Below, piece after piece: positions 8,696 through 17,161 of a stretch of DNA of 64,000 bases. Below the pieces are notes generated by a model. The model was given only the letters and a program-made list of their open reading frames with translations, had not been told where the DNA came from and did not search any database. Within the stretch, counting starts at the first letter, position 1. Every line of letters begins with the position of its first letter. Position numbers and translations under genes: made by a program. This DNA is from Nocardioides sp. (lineage in GTDB: Bacteria; Actinomycetota; Actinomycetes; Propionibacteriales; Nocardioidaceae), in the NCBI RefSeq assembly GCF_030655615.1, contig NZ_JAURVJ010000213.1, positions 1 to 64,000 on the forward strand, written 5' to 3'.

Positions 8696-9442
8696 TCAGC
8701 ACAACCCCGCGTGCAGCTCGCTCCGCAGCAGGTCACCGAGCTCGTCGGTGCTGGTGGCGGGGCGGGGGAAGGTGAGCCGGCGCCGGTGGGAGCCCTCGAG
8801 GTCGACCCACTGCACCTCGACGCCGTCGGCGGCGAGCTCGGTCAGCGAGACGCCGACGACCTCGGCGAGCCGGGTGCCGGTGGTGCCGGACACGGCGCGG
8901 CGCAGCTCGTCCTGGTGGCAGAGGTTGGCGTGCTCGGTCGAGCGCTGGAGGTAGCCGCGGTTGAGCACGTGGTCGGGCGAGCGGAAGTGGTCGACCGAGA
9001 CGCGCACCTGGTCGAAGCCCTGCGGAAGGGTGAGGACGACCACGTCGACGACCATCACGACGGTCTCGCGCACCTCGTTGCAGCACTCGCAGCTCACCTC
9101 GCCGCGGCGCTCGAGGCGACCGCCGAGCGTGAGCACGGCGTCGCGCTCGAGGGAGGCAGCCCGGCCGAGGCCGCTCTCGAGGGTCAGCAACGCCCGGCGC
9201 CCGAGCGCGGCCGCACCGACCAGGCGGGTGCCGGTGGGCGCCGAGAAGGTCGGCACGCCCTCGATGTCCTGCATGCCGAGCTCGCCGGCGCCACCGGTGT
9301 CGGGGTCGCCGAGGTCGCCGAGCACGTCGTCGACGCCGTCGACCACCAGGTTGACGCCGGCCGGGCAGGCGAGGACCGAGCGGGCGGCGGCCGCGAGCAG
9401 GACCGGGTCGCCCGTGGACGTGTGGTGGTCGAGGCTGGTCAT
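8696..9442 (-). CDS. DUF2470 (HugZ-like) protein, probably iron regulated
   Basis: A 248-residue protein. The N-terminal part resembles a split-barrel flavin/heme-binding fold. The C-terminal part matches DUF2470, with a HANLCHQDELRRAV helix and a final segment GSHRRRLTFPRPATSTDELG. DUF2470 domains are found in HugZ-type heme oxygenases and related heme proteins, so a role in heme iron use is reasonable but not shown; the canonical HugZ residues cannot be confirmed. A DtxR/IdeR-type box lies about 30 bases before the ATG, supporting iron-repressed expression. It is divergent from hrcA. Confidence 0.7.
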   Translation of the reverse strand: MTSLDHHTSTGDPVLLAAAARSVLACPAGVNLVVDGVDDVLGDLGDPDTGGAGELGMQDIEGVPTFSAPTGTRLVGAAALGRRALLTLESGLGRAASLERDAVLTLGGRLERRGEVSCECCNEVRETVVMVVDVVVLTLPQGFDQVRVSVDHFRSPDHVLNRGYLQRSTEHANLCHQDELRRAVSGTTGTRLAEVVGVSLTELAADGVEVQWVDLEGSHRRRLTFPRPATSTDELGDLLRSELHAGLC

Positions 9443-9472
9443 GCGGTGCTCCTCATGAGCCGGGGGAGTGAC

Positions 9473-9491
9473 TAAGGCAAGCCTAACCTTC
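9473..9491 (-). promoter_or_regulatory. DtxR/IdeR-type iron box
   Basis: On the minus strand the 19 bases read GAAGGTTAGGCTTGCCTTA, matching 14 of 19 positions of the known DtxR/IdeR consensus TTAGGTTAGGCTAACCTAA, including the core AGGTTAGGCT. The site ends about 31 bases before the DUF2470 start, where a metal-bound repressor would block transcription. Iron-replete repression is inferred. The divergent hrcA promoter lies on the other side. Confidence 0.7.
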
Positions 9492-9533
9492 CGGTCGTAC
9501 GCCGTCGAGGTGGGGTTCCACGGACCGGTACGC

Positions 9534-9560
9534 TTGGCACTCGGTACAGGGGAGTGCCAG
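9534..9560 (+). promoter_or_regulatory. CIRCE operator
   Basis: TTGGCACTC, nine bases, then GAGTGCCAG form the 9-9-9 inverted repeat of CIRCE (consensus TTAGCACTC-N9-GAGTGCTAA), with one change per arm that keeps the symmetry. HrcA binds this site. It lies 70 bases before hrcA, so hrcA and probably dnaJ are autorepressed and released on heat shock or protein-folding stress. Confidence 0.92.
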
Positions 9561-9630
9561 CACGCACCACCAGGCCCCCACAGCAGCCCTCACACCAGCC
9601 CCCACACCAGCCCACCGGACGGAGGTCACC

Positions 9631-10641
9631 ATGCAGGAGGAACGGCGGATCGCGGTCCTGCGGGCGATCGTCCAGGACTACGTCGCGACCGAGGAGCCCG
9701 TCGGGTCCAAGGCGCTGGTCGAGCGGCACAGCCTCAACGTCTCGCCGGCCACGGTGCGCAACGACATGGCCGCGCTCGAGGACGAGGGCTACCTCACCCA
9801 GCCCCACACGAGCGCCGGCCGCATCCCGACCGACAAGGGCTACCGGCTGTTCGTCGACCGGCTGGGCTCGGTCAAGCCGCTCAGCGCCCCCGAGAAGCGC
9901 GCGATCGCCAGCTTCCTCGACGGCGCGGTCGACCTCGACGACGTCGTCTCGCGCAGCGTCCGGCTGCTCTCGCAGCTCACCCGCCAGGTCGCCGTCGTGC
10001 AGTACCCCACGCTCTCCCGCTCGACCGTCCGCCACGTCGAGCTGGTCGCGCTGGCCCCCGACCGGCTGCTCGTCATCGCCATCCTGAGCACCGGACGCGT
10101 CGAGCAGCGCGTCGTCGAGCTCACCGCGCCGGTCTCCGACGACGACCTGGCCCGGCTCCGCAGCCGCCTCAACCTGGCCGCGACCGGCGAGGTCATCGCC
10201 GAGGCCGTGACCGCGCTCAAGGCGCTCGAGGACGAGCCGGGCGAGCACACCACGGCCGTCGCCCGGGTCCTCGTCGAGGCCATGAGCGACCACCGCTCCG
10301 ACGAGCGGGTCGCGGTCGGCGGGGCCGCCAACCTCGCGCGCTACGGCGACAGCTTCGAGTCCGCCGTGCGCCCGGTCCTCGAGGCCCTCGAGGAGCACGT
10401 CGTGCTGCTCCAGCTGCTCGGCGAGGCCAGCCCGTCGGGCACGGTCACCGTCCGCATCGGCGCCGAGGGCCCGATCGAGAACTTCGCCTCCACCAGCGTC
10501 GTCGCCACCGGCTACGGCCCCCACGACGACGCCCTCGCCACCCTCGGCATCGTCGGACCGACCCGGATGGACTACCCCGGCACCATGGCGGCGGTCCGGG
10601 CCGTCGCCCGCTACGTCTCCCGCATCCTCGACGAGTCCTGA
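9631..10641 (+). CDS. hrcA: Heat-inducible transcription repressor HrcA
   Basis: A 336-residue repressor. The N-terminal winged helix-turn-helix shows [49 protein letters not shown] in recognisable blocks, and the GAF-like and dimerisation parts follow, ending in [20 protein letters not shown]. It binds CIRCE operators and needs GroEL-type chaperone help to stay active. A CIRCE site lies upstream. dnaJ follows after 47 bases, as usual in actinobacteria. ATG at 9631 is preceded by GGAGGTCACC. Confidence 0.95.
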   Translation: MQEERRIAVLRAIVQDYVATEEPVGSKALVERHSLNVSPATVRNDMAALEDEGYLTQPHTSAGRIPTDKGYRLFVDRLGSVKPLSAPEKRAIASFLDGAVDLDDVVSRSVRLLSQLTRQVAVVQYPTLSRSTVRHVELVALAPDRLLVIAILSTGRVEQRVVELTAPVSDDDLARLRSRLNLAATGEVIAEAVTALKALEDEPGEHTTAVARVLVEAMSDHRSDERVAVGGAANLARYGDSFESAVRPVLEALEEHVVLLQLLGEASPSGTVTVRIGAEGPIENFASTSVVATGYGPHDDALATLGIVGPTRMDYPGTMAAVRAVARYVSRILDES

Positions 10642-10688
10642 CCGGCCCGTCACACCGCCACACCCCACCCACGCACGAAGGAACGCTG

Positions 10689-11843
10689 TTGAGCCAGGAC
10701 CCGTACGACCTTCTCGGTGTCACCCGCGACGCGGACGCCGACACCATCAAGAAGGCCTACCGCAAGCTCGCGCGCCAGCTGCACCCCGACGTCAACCCCG
10801 ACCCGGCGACGCAGGAGAAGTTCAAGGAGGTGTCGGCCGCCTACGAGGTGCTGTCCGACCCCCAGAAGCGCGCGGCCTACGACCGCGGCGGCGACCCGTT
10901 CGGCGGCGCCGGCTTCGGCCAGGGCGCGGGCTTCTCGTTCACCGACATCATGGACGCCTTCTTCGGCGGCCAGGGCGGCGGCGCCGGCGGTGGCCGCGGG
11001 CCGCGCTCGCGCCGGCGTCGCGGTCAGGACGCCCTGATCCGCATCGAGATCGACCTCGCCGAGGCCGCCTTCGGCGTCTCCCGCGAGCTCAAGGTCGACA
11101 CCGCGGTGCTCTGCACCACCTGCCACGGCGACGGCGCCGCCCCCGGCAGCGAGCCGGTGCCGTGCGACACCTGCCGCGGCCAGGGCGAGGTCGCGGTCGT
11201 GCAGCGGTCCTTCCTGGGCGAGGTGCGCACGCTGCGCCCGTGCTCGGCGTGCGGCGGCTTCGGCACGATCATCCCCGACCCGTGCCGCGACTGCTCCGGC
11301 GACGGCCGCGTCCGCTCGCGCAGGTCGCTCACGGTCAAGATCCCCGCCGGTGTCGACACCGGCACCCGGGTCCAGCTCGGCGAGCAGGGCGAGGTCGGTC
11401 CCGGTGGCGGTCCCGCCGGCGACCTCTACGTCGAGATCCACGTCGCGCCCCACGAGACCTTCATCCGCAACGGCAACGACCTGCACTGCACGGTGACGCT
11501 GCCGATGAGCGCGGCCGCCCTCGGTACGACGCTCACCCTGCCCACCCTCGAGGCCGACGTCGAGCAGGGCGCCGGGTCCGGCGTCGAGACATCGTTCGAG
11601 CTCGAGATCGTCGCCGGCACCCAGTCCGGCTCCGAGCAGGTGCTCCGCGGACGCGGCGTCCCCGGCCTGCGCGGCGGACGGGGCGACCTCGTCGTCACCA
11701 CCGTGGTCGAGACCCCGACTCGCCTCGATCCCCGCCAGGAGGAGCTGCTGCGCGAGCTCGCCGCGCTGCGCGGCGAGGAGCAGCCGACCGGGCAGGTCAA
11801 GGCCCAGCAGAAGTCGGTCTTCGGTCGCTTCTTCGGCCACTGA
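10689..11843 (+). CDS. dnaJ: Chaperone DnaJ (DnaJ2 type)
   Basis: A 384-residue type I J-protein. The J domain has [20 protein letters not shown] and HPDVNPD with the essential HPD. A Gly/Phe-rich linker follows, then four CxxCxGxG zinc repeats ([32 protein letters not shown]) and the two client-binding beta domains. It stimulates DnaK ATPase and delivers unfolded clients. The chosen start is TTG at 10689, seven bases after GAAGGA. Placement after hrcA indicates CIRCE control. The next gene starts five bases after the stop. Confidence 0.94.
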   Translation: MSQDPYDLLGVTRDADADTIKKAYRKLARQLHPDVNPDPATQEKFKEVSAAYEVLSDPQKRAAYDRGGDPFGGAGFGQGAGFSFTDIMDAFFGGQGGGAGGGRGPRSRRRRGQDALIRIEIDLAEAAFGVSRELKVDTAVLCTTCHGDGAAPGSEPVPCDTCRGQGEVAVVQRSFLGEVRTLRPCSACGGFGTIIPDPCRDCSGDGRVRSRRSLTVKIPAGVDTGTRVQLGEQGEVGPGGGPAGDLYVEIHVAPHETFIRNGNDLHCTVTLPMSAAALGTTLTLPTLEADVEQGAGSGVETSFELEIVAGTQSGSEQVLRGRGVPGLRGGRGDLVVTTVVETPTRLDPRQEELLRELAALRGEEQPTGQVKAQQKSVFGRFFGH

Positions 11844-11848
11844 GCCCG

Positions 11849-12589
11849 ATGTCGCTGCCCGTCCACCTCGTCCCCACGCTCGCCGGGGTCACCGCCGGCG
11901 ACACCGTGGTCGTCGAGGGCGACGAGGCCCACCACGCGGTCGTCGTACGACGGCTGCGCGCGGGTGAGCGGGTCGTCCTGACCGACGGTGCCGGGCGCAC
12001 CGCCGTGGGCGCGGTCGGGGCGACCGGCAAGCAGCGCCTCGAGGTCCGGGTCGACCAGGTCACCGACGCCGCGGCGCCGAGCCCCGACGTCGTCGTGGTG
12101 CAGGCGCTGCCCAAGGGCGACCGCGGCGAGCTCGCGGTCGAGGTGCTCACCGAGATCGGGGTCGGGCTGATCGTGCCGTGGGCGGCCTCCCGCTCGGTCG
12201 CGGTCTGGAAGGGCGAGCGCGCCGAGAAGTCCCTGGCCCGCTGGCGCTCCACCGCCCGCGAGGCCGCCAAGCAGTCGCGCCGCGCCTGGCACCCGGGCGT
12301 GACGGCGCTGACCACCACCGACGACGTGCTCGCCCTCGTCGCGTCGGCCGAGCTCGCGGTCGTGCTGCACGAGGAGGGCTCCGTCGCCCTCGCCACGGTC
12401 GACGTGCCCGCGTCCGGTCGGGTCCTCGTGGTCGTCGGGCCCGAGGGCGGCCTCACCGACGACGAGGTCGCGGCCTTCGCGGCCGCCGGGGCCCACGTCG
12501 TACGAATGGGCGACGAGGTGCTCCGCACCTCCACCGCCGGCGTCGCCGCCGTCGCCGCCCTCCTCAGCCGCACCCCACGCTGGCGCTGA
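11849..12589 (+). CDS. rsmE: 16S rRNA m3U1498 methyltransferase
   Basis: A 246-residue SPOUT-class methyltransferase. It begins with a PUA-like domain (VEGDEAHHAVVVRRLRAGE) and ends with the knotted SAM-binding part VVVGPEGGLTDDEV and VVRMGDEVLRTSTAGVAA, the RsmE signature. It methylates N3 of U1498 in 16S rRNA at the decoding centre. It follows dnaJ by five bases, an arrangement common in Gram-positive bacteria, and probably shares its transcript. Confidence 0.92.
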   Translation: MSLPVHLVPTLAGVTAGDTVVVEGDEAHHAVVVRRLRAGERVVLTDGAGRTAVGAVGATGKQRLEVRVDQVTDAAAPSPDVVVVQALPKGDRGELAVEVLTEIGVGLIVPWAASRSVAVWKGERAEKSLARWRSTAREAAKQSRRAWHPGVTALTTTDDVLALVASAELAVVLHEEGSVALATVDVPASGRVLVVVGPEGGLTDDEVAAFAAAGAHVVRMGDEVLRTSTAGVAAVAALLSRTPRWR

Positions 12590-12616
12590 CGATCCCTGGG
12601 CCGCCTGCCGCGCCGC

Positions 12617-13381
12617 TCAGGCCATGCCGCCGTTGGCGCGCAGCACCTGCCCGTTGACCCAGTGGCCGGCGGGGGACACGAGGAAGGCGACCACCTCGGC
12701 GATGTCCTCAGGGGTGCCGAGGCGCTGGAGCGGGTTCTGCTGGGCGAGGCGCTCGACGAGCTCGTCGTCCTTGCCGTCGAGGAACATGTCGGTGGCCGTC
12801 GGGCCGGGGGCGACACAGTTGACCGTCACGTCGCGACCGCGCATCTCCCGGGCCAGGATCAGGGTCGTGGCCTCCACGGCGCCCTTGCTCGCGGCGTAGG
12901 CGCCGTAGGTCGGGAACGCCGTGCCGACCACCGTCGTCGAGAACGTCAGGACCGCGCCGCCGTCGCGGATCCGCCGCGCCGCCTGCTGCGCCACGACGAA
13001 CGTGCCGCGGATGTTGGTGCGGTGCAGCGCGTCGAGGTCGTCGAGGTCGAGGTCGGCGATGGTGCTGAGCGTCATCCGGCCCGCCGCGTGCACGACGACG
13101 TCGATGCCGCCGTAGGTCTCCTCGGCGGCGTCGAAGAGGCGGCTGACGGCGGCCTCGTCGGCGACGTCGGCCTGCACCGCGAGGGCTCGGCCGCCCCCGG
13201 CCTCGATGGCGGCGACCGTGGCCTCGGCGTCGGCGTGGTTGCCGGCGTACGCGACGACGACCGCGAGGCCGTCGGCGGCGAGACGGGTGGCGACGGCGCG
13301 GCCGATGCCGCGGGAGCCGCCGGTCACTATGGCTGTGCGGGGGTGGGAGGTCTGGGTGGTGGCGGTGGTGTCGGTGGTCAT
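12617..13381 (-). CDS. SDR family oxidoreductase
   Basis: A 254-residue classical short-chain dehydrogenase. It has the NAD(P)-binding TGGSRGIG near residue 20, VVHAAG in place of NNAG, catalytic Tyr and Lys in YGAYAASKGAV, and the closing NGQVLRANGG typical of 3-ketoacyl reductase-like SDRs. The Arg after the second glycine region suggests NADPH. The substrate is unknown. ATG at 13381 was picked because the longer frame runs antisense through the next gene. It is divergent from an XRE regulator that is its likely controller. Confidence 0.85.
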   Translation of the reverse strand: MTTDTTATTQTSHPRTAIVTGGSRGIGRAVATRLAADGLAVVVAYAGNHADAEATVAAIEAGGGRALAVQADVADEAAVSRLFDAAEETYGGIDVVVHAAGRMTLSTIADLDLDDLDALHRTNIRGTFVVAQQAARRIRDGGAVLTFSTTVVGTAFPTYGAYAASKGAVEATTLILAREMRGRDVTVNCVAPGPTATDMFLDGKDDELVERLAQQNPLQRLGTPEDIAEVVAFLVSPAGHWVNGQVLRANGGMA

Positions 13382-13492
13382 GGCTCCACCGTGCCGTGGT
13401 CGCGGCGGCGGTGACAGTCGGCGCCCACCCAGGGGACGCCATCCCCTCCTTGCGCCCTGGGACCGCGGCCGCGGCGCGGGCAGACTGGCGTC

Positions 13493-14353
13493 GTGGACCT
13501 TCCCGAGCTCGGCCGCTTCCTCCGCTCGCGCCGCGACCGGATCCGTCCGGGCGACGTCGGGCTGCCGGTCGGCCCGCGCCGGCGGGTGCCCGGGCTGCGC
13601 CGCGACGAGGTGGCGGTGCTGGCCGGGGCGTCGGTGGAGTACTACATCGAGCTCGAGCGCGGCGCCGGCTCGCAGCCGTCGGACCAGATGGTCGCCGCCC
13701 TGGCGCGGGCGCTGCGGCTGACCCGCGACGAGCGTGACCACCTGTTCCTGCTGGCCGGGCGGCCGGTACCCGTCGGCGGACCGTCCTCCCACGTGCACCC
13801 GAGCCTGGCCGACCTGCTGCTGCGGCTCGACGGGACGCCGGCCCAGGTCATCACCGATCTCCACGTGGCCCTGCTCCAGAACCCGCTGGCCGTGGCGCTC
13901 CTGGGCGACCAGACGTCGTACGTCGGGGCGAGCGCGAGCTTCGTGCACCGCTGGTTCACCGACCCGGCGGCGCGGGCGCTCTATCCCGAGGTCGACCACG
14001 ACCACCACGCGCGGTCGTTCGTCGCCGACCTGCGGGCAGCGAGCTCGCGGCGGGCCGCCGACGACCCCGAGGTGACCGACCTGGTCGGCTCGCTGCAACG
14101 GGTGTCGCCGGAGTTCGCTGCCCTGTGGGACGAGCACGACGTCGCCGTACGCCGCAACGAGCGCAAGCGGATCGTCCACCGCGAGCTCGGCGTGCTGGAG
14201 GTCAACTGCCTGCAGCTGTTCAGCGACGACGGACGGCAGCGGCTGCTGTGGTTCACCCCGGCCCTCGGCACCGACAGCGCCGACCGCCTCGCGCTGCTCT
14301 CGGTGCTCGGCACCCAGGAGCTCACGTCGCGAGCAACGACTCCACCCGGCTGA
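13493..14353 (+). CDS. XRE regulator with MmyB-like ligand domain
   Basis: A 286-residue regulator. The N-terminus is an XRE helix-turn-helix (VPGLRRDEVAVLAGASVEYYIELERG) followed by an MmyB-like sensor domain with HPSLADLLLRLDGTPAQV and a Trp-rich C-terminal part (LWFTPALGTDSADRL). This architecture in actinobacteria usually represses a divergent oxidoreductase, here the SDR 111 bases away; the ligand may be a fatty acid or similar hydrophobic compound. GTG start at 13493. Its end overlaps the convergent winged-helix gene by 32 bases. Confidence 0.86.
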   Translation: MDLPELGRFLRSRRDRIRPGDVGLPVGPRRRVPGLRRDEVAVLAGASVEYYIELERGAGSQPSDQMVAALARALRLTRDERDHLFLLAGRPVPVGGPSSHVHPSLADLLLRLDGTPAQVITDLHVALLQNPLAVALLGDQTSYVGASASFVHRWFTDPAARALYPEVDHDHHARSFVADLRAASSRRAADDPEVTDLVGSLQRVSPEFAALWDEHDVAVRRNERKRIVHRELGVLEVNCLQLFSDDGRQRLLWFTPALGTDSADRLALLSVLGTQELTSRATTPPG

Positions 14354-15365
14354 CCTCGACGGCGAGCTCGGACCGCTCCCGCCGGGTCAGGGCGCGGAGC
14401 GTCTCGCCGAGCTCGACCCGGCCGTCGACGGCCCGCCAGAGTCCGACCAGCCAGCCGTCGGCGAAGACCGTGGAGGCCGAGGCCCCGTTGGGTCCCGACC
14501 ACGCCTCGCGGCCGCCCGGACGCGTGACGCGGTCGCGGGCGGCGTGGCTCAGCCACACGTTGTCGTAGGTGCCGAGCAGCCTCACCGGCGCTGGGGCGTC
14601 TTCTTCCTCGATCTCGCCGTCGGCGACGTCGACGAGGGGACGGCCCTCGTGGTCCTCGTGCACCACGAGGTCGTCCATGGCCTTGACGACCGGTCCCAGC
14701 CGGGTCACGCCGGACCACGTCGTCACGTCGGCGGCACTGGCGGGTCCGTAGGCCCGCAAGTAGCGGCGTACGACGTCAGCCGGGTCGGGCGGGTCAAGAG
14801 GGTGGCCGGTCCACCGGTCGGCGAGGTCGTAGACGACGCCGCCGGACCCCTTCCACGTCCCGCGCGGCGGCAGCTGCACCAGCGGGGCGGCCGAGCGGGC
14901 CAGCTGGCCGAGCTGCGCGGCGGTATGGCCCGGGAAGTGCTCGGCGAGCGCGAGCCCGATCGTCTTCTGGGGCAGGGGCCCGTCGGCGAGGACCTCGGCG
15001 AGCGCGGCGACGTAGGCCACCCGGTCGACCTCGCGGGCGGTGCCGACGTTCTGGCTGACCTTGATCTCGCGCTCGTGGACGGGCGTGGTCCAGGAGCGCA
15101 GGCCGACGTCGTCGGCGGCGAGCAGGTGGACGGTCCCGCGCATGGTGAGGAACCGGACCAGCGCCCGGTCCTCGAGCCCGCGGGTCACCTCGTGGGGGTC
15201 GAAGGACTCGAGGCGCGCGGCGAGGGAGAGGTACGGCGGCAGGTTCTCCTGGGCCTGCAGGCCCACGAGGTGGCGGCACTCGTCGACGACCGTCGTCGAC
15301 ACCCGCTCGAGGAGGTGCTGACGGCGCAGCAGGGTGCGGTTGAGCCGCTGCGCCGTCAGCCTCAC
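14322..15365 (-). CDS. Winged-helix DNA-binding domain protein (HTH_42)
   Basis: A 347-residue protein of the HTH_42 / AlkZ-like family, seen from RLTAQRLNRTLLRRQHLLER, GLQAQENLPPYLSLAARL and RGTVHLLAADD. Characterised relatives such as AlkZ and YcaQ are DNA glycosylases that unhook crosslinks, and their catalytic QxQ or QxD motif matches the GLQAQ seen here. A repair role is therefore possible. GTG at 15365 is used, 16 bases after the GerMN lipoprotein gene stops, so the two are probably cotranscribed. Confidence 0.75.
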   Translation of the reverse strand: MRLTAQRLNRTLLRRQHLLERVSTTVVDECRHLVGLQAQENLPPYLSLAARLESFDPHEVTRGLEDRALVRFLTMRGTVHLLAADDVGLRSWTTPVHEREIKVSQNVGTAREVDRVAYVAALAEVLADGPLPQKTIGLALAEHFPGHTAAQLGQLARSAAPLVQLPPRGTWKGSGGVVYDLADRWTGHPLDPPDPADVVRRYLRAYGPASAADVTTWSGVTRLGPVVKAMDDLVVHEDHEGRPLVDVADGEIEEEDAPAPVRLLGTYDNVWLSHAARDRVTRPGGREAWSGPNGASASTVFADGWLVGLWRAVDGRVELGETLRALTRRERSELAVEVSRVESLLAT

Positions 15366-15381
15366 GTCTGCCCCGTCCGGC

Positions 15382-16311
15382 TCACCCGACGGTGAAGGTC
15401 TTGGTGTCCTCGAACGCGCCGGGGCCCTCGCCACCCGAGGGGTCGTCGGTGCGGGCGACGAACGTGTAGGTGCCCGGCGCGAGCGCGCTGATGTCGACCT
15501 CGGCGGTGAACGGGTAGAGCTTGTCGACCCAGCCCTCGGCGGTGCTGAAGTCGGAGACGACCTCCTTGCCCGCCTCGTCGAGGACGGCGTAGGGCACGGT
15601 CGCCTCGAACGAGCTGGCCACGCCCTCGACGTCGAGCGTGCCGGACGCGGTGGCGCCCTCCTCGGGCGTGGTGAGGTTGACGAGCGCGAGCACGTCGAGC
15701 TCGGGCGCGGCCGTGACGCCCTCGGCGGTGGGCTGGCCGAACAGGTCGGTGGGCGTGCCGTCGGCGAGCACGACCCGCACCGGCACCCGGGCCTGGGCGA
15801 CGCCCTGCAGCGTGTAGACGAGGGACTGGACGGCGAGCGAGGCATCCTCGGCCGACGTGCCCTTGCCCGCCTTGAGGATCGAGTCCTCACCGAGGGTGAC
15901 CACGATCGCGGCGTCGTCCTGGGTGACGGTGTCGATCGTGACGCCGCCGAGCAGGGTGCCGGAGTCGGGGTCGAGCGCGTCACCCGCGACGAGCAGCGCG
16001 GCGGCCTCCTCGAGCGGGTTGTCGGCCTCGACCTGGCGGAACTCGCGGTAGAGCCGCGCGCCCAGCGGGGTGTCGCCGGTGAAGTAGACCGGGGCTGCGC
16101 CCGCGTCGGGCGTCGACTCGGACTCGCTCGGCGACGACGTGGGCTCGGTGGGGGTGGTCGTCGGCGCCTCGGTCGTCGTGGCGGCCGCGTCGGAGCCCGT
16201 CTCGGAGGAGACCGGCTCGGGTTCGTCGTCGCCGCACGCGGTCAGGCCGGTGGCGAGCACGCCCGAGAGCGCGAGGACGGCGAGGCTGGTCCTGGTGTTC
16301 ATGGTCCTCAT
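15382..16311 (-). CDS. GerMN/Gmad2-domain lipoprotein
   Basis: A 309-residue lipoprotein. The signal ends in LTAC near residue 26, followed by a Ser/Thr/Pro-rich linker. Residues around 75-190 match GerMN (VYFTGDTPLGARLYREFR and RVVLADGTPTDLFGQP), and the C-terminal part resembles the immunoglobulin-like Gmad2 domain (VDISALAPGTYTFVARTDD). These domains occur in sporulation and cell-envelope proteins, while in non-sporulating actinobacteria the role is unclear. It heads a probable two-gene operon with the winged-helix gene. Confidence 0.8.
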   Translation of the reverse strand: MRTMNTRTSLAVLALSGVLATGLTACGDDEPEPVSSETGSDAAATTTEAPTTTPTEPTSSPSESESTPDAGAAPVYFTGDTPLGARLYREFRQVEADNPLEEAAALLVAGDALDPDSGTLLGGVTIDTVTQDDAAIVVTLGEDSILKAGKGTSAEDASLAVQSLVYTLQGVAQARVPVRVVLADGTPTDLFGQPTAEGVTAAPELDVLALVNLTTPEEGATASGTLDVEGVASSFEATVPYAVLDEAGKEVVSDFSTAEGWVDKLYPFTAEVDISALAPGTYTFVARTDDPSGGEGPGAFEDTKTFTVG

Positions 16312-16414
16312 CCTGTCTGGTGGGTCGGATCAGGTGACGGTGATCGAGTGCGTGTCGGGCAAGGGTGGGACGTCGCGGCTGTCCGCACGGTTGCGCGCGG
16401 TCTACCGTGGCGGC

Positions 16415-16756
16415 GTGGACGACTGTCTCTTCTGCAAGATCGTGTCCGGCGACATCCCGGCCGAGGTGGTGCACACCACCGAGCGCACCGTCGCCTTCCG
16501 CGACCTCAACCCCCAGGCGCCGACCCACGTGCTCGTGGTCCCGCGCGACCACTACGCCAACGCCGCCGCCCTCGCCGCGGGCGACCCCGAGGCCTCGGCC
16601 GAGCTGGTCCGCACGGCCGCGGCCGTCGCCGCCGCCGAGGGGTACGCCGACGACTACCGCCTGGTCTTCAACACCGGCGCCGGCGCCGGCCAGACCGTCT
16701 TCCACACCCACCTGCACCTCCTGGCCGGCCGCGACCTCGGCTGGCCACCCGGCTGA
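16415..16756 (+). CDS. HIT family hydrolase
   Basis: A 113-residue single-domain histidine triad protein. It opens with CLFCKIVSGDIPAEVVH, typical of the Hint branch, and ends with the active site QTVFHTHLHLLAG (HxHxHxx). Hint enzymes cleave adenosine phosphoramidates and acyl-adenylates via a histidine nucleotidyl intermediate. GTG at 16415 is chosen; a TACCGT hexamer seven bases upstream suggests a leaderless transcript. It is divergent from the GerMN lipoprotein gene. Confidence 0.9.
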   Translation: MDDCLFCKIVSGDIPAEVVHTTERTVAFRDLNPQAPTHVLVVPRDHYANAAALAAGDPEASAELVRTAAAVAAAEGYADDYRLVFNTGAGAGQTVFHTHLHLLAGRDLGWPPG

Positions 16757-16773
16757 GCGAACCCACCCCACCT

Positions 16774-16836
16774 CACGGTGGTCGAGCCGCGGGGACGAAG
16801 TCACCGCGCGTCGAGACCCTCGCAGCCGGTGCGCCG
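16774..16836 (-). repeat. Dispersed palindromic repeat, inverted copy A
   Basis: This block starts CACGGTGGTCGAGCC and ends in a GCGTCGAGACC...GCAGCCGGTGCG pattern, which is the reverse complement of the repeat units found at 18530-18850. It belongs to the gene-free stretch 16757-17161, which holds copies A, B and C plus a hairpin and no gene I can support. Confidence 0.7.
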
Positions 16837-16850
16837 ACCGGGCCGCACGT

Positions 16851-16915
16851 CACGGTGGTCGAGCCGGTCGGCGCGCTAGCGCCGTCCGCGTCGAGACCCC
16901 CGCAGCCGGTGTGCC
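16851..16915 (-). repeat. Dispersed palindromic repeat, inverted copy B
   Basis: A second inverted copy: CACGGTGGTCGAGCCGG at its start and GTCGAGACCCCCGCAGCCGG near its end. The centre (GGCGCGCTAGCGCC) is a palindrome but differs from the centre of the right-hand units, so sequence drifts while symmetry is kept. Confidence 0.75.
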
Positions 16916-16980
16916 CAGGCTGACCACACGGACGTCGATCACCGTCCTGTGGGGCGGTCGGCCCGAGGTCGGGTCGGGTG

Positions 16981-17044
16981 GGTCGGCTGTGGGGATCTCG
17001 ACACGCCGGGCCTTGGCCGGCCCGTCGGCTCGATCACCGTGGGG
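16981..17044 (+). repeat. Dispersed palindromic repeat, direct copy C
   Basis: This copy has the same orientation as the array at 18530-18850: ATCTCGACACGCCGGGCC, TTGG, then GGCCCGTCGGCTCGATCACC. The GGGCC/GGCCC centre forms a short hairpin. Copies A-C thus lie on one side of the HNH gene and the tandem array on the other. Confidence 0.75.
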
Positions 17045-17050
17045 AGACGC

Positions 17051-17078
17051 TGACCCGTCGCGTTGGTGCGACGGGTCA
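17051..17078. terminator. Perfect 11-bp hairpin past the HNH gene
   Basis: TGACCCGTCGC, loop GTTGGT, GCGACGGGTCA is a perfect 11-bp stem located 84 bases past the stop of the minus-strand HNH gene. It is a good termination candidate by place and stability, although no T-run follows on the minus strand, as is common at this GC content. Confidence 0.5.
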
Positions 17079-17161
17079 GCGAGACCGTGGTGCACCCAGG
17101 TTGGACACGGTGAGCGCACCGATGGCCCCGCTGCCTGGTGGATGCGGGGTCGTCGGGGCGT

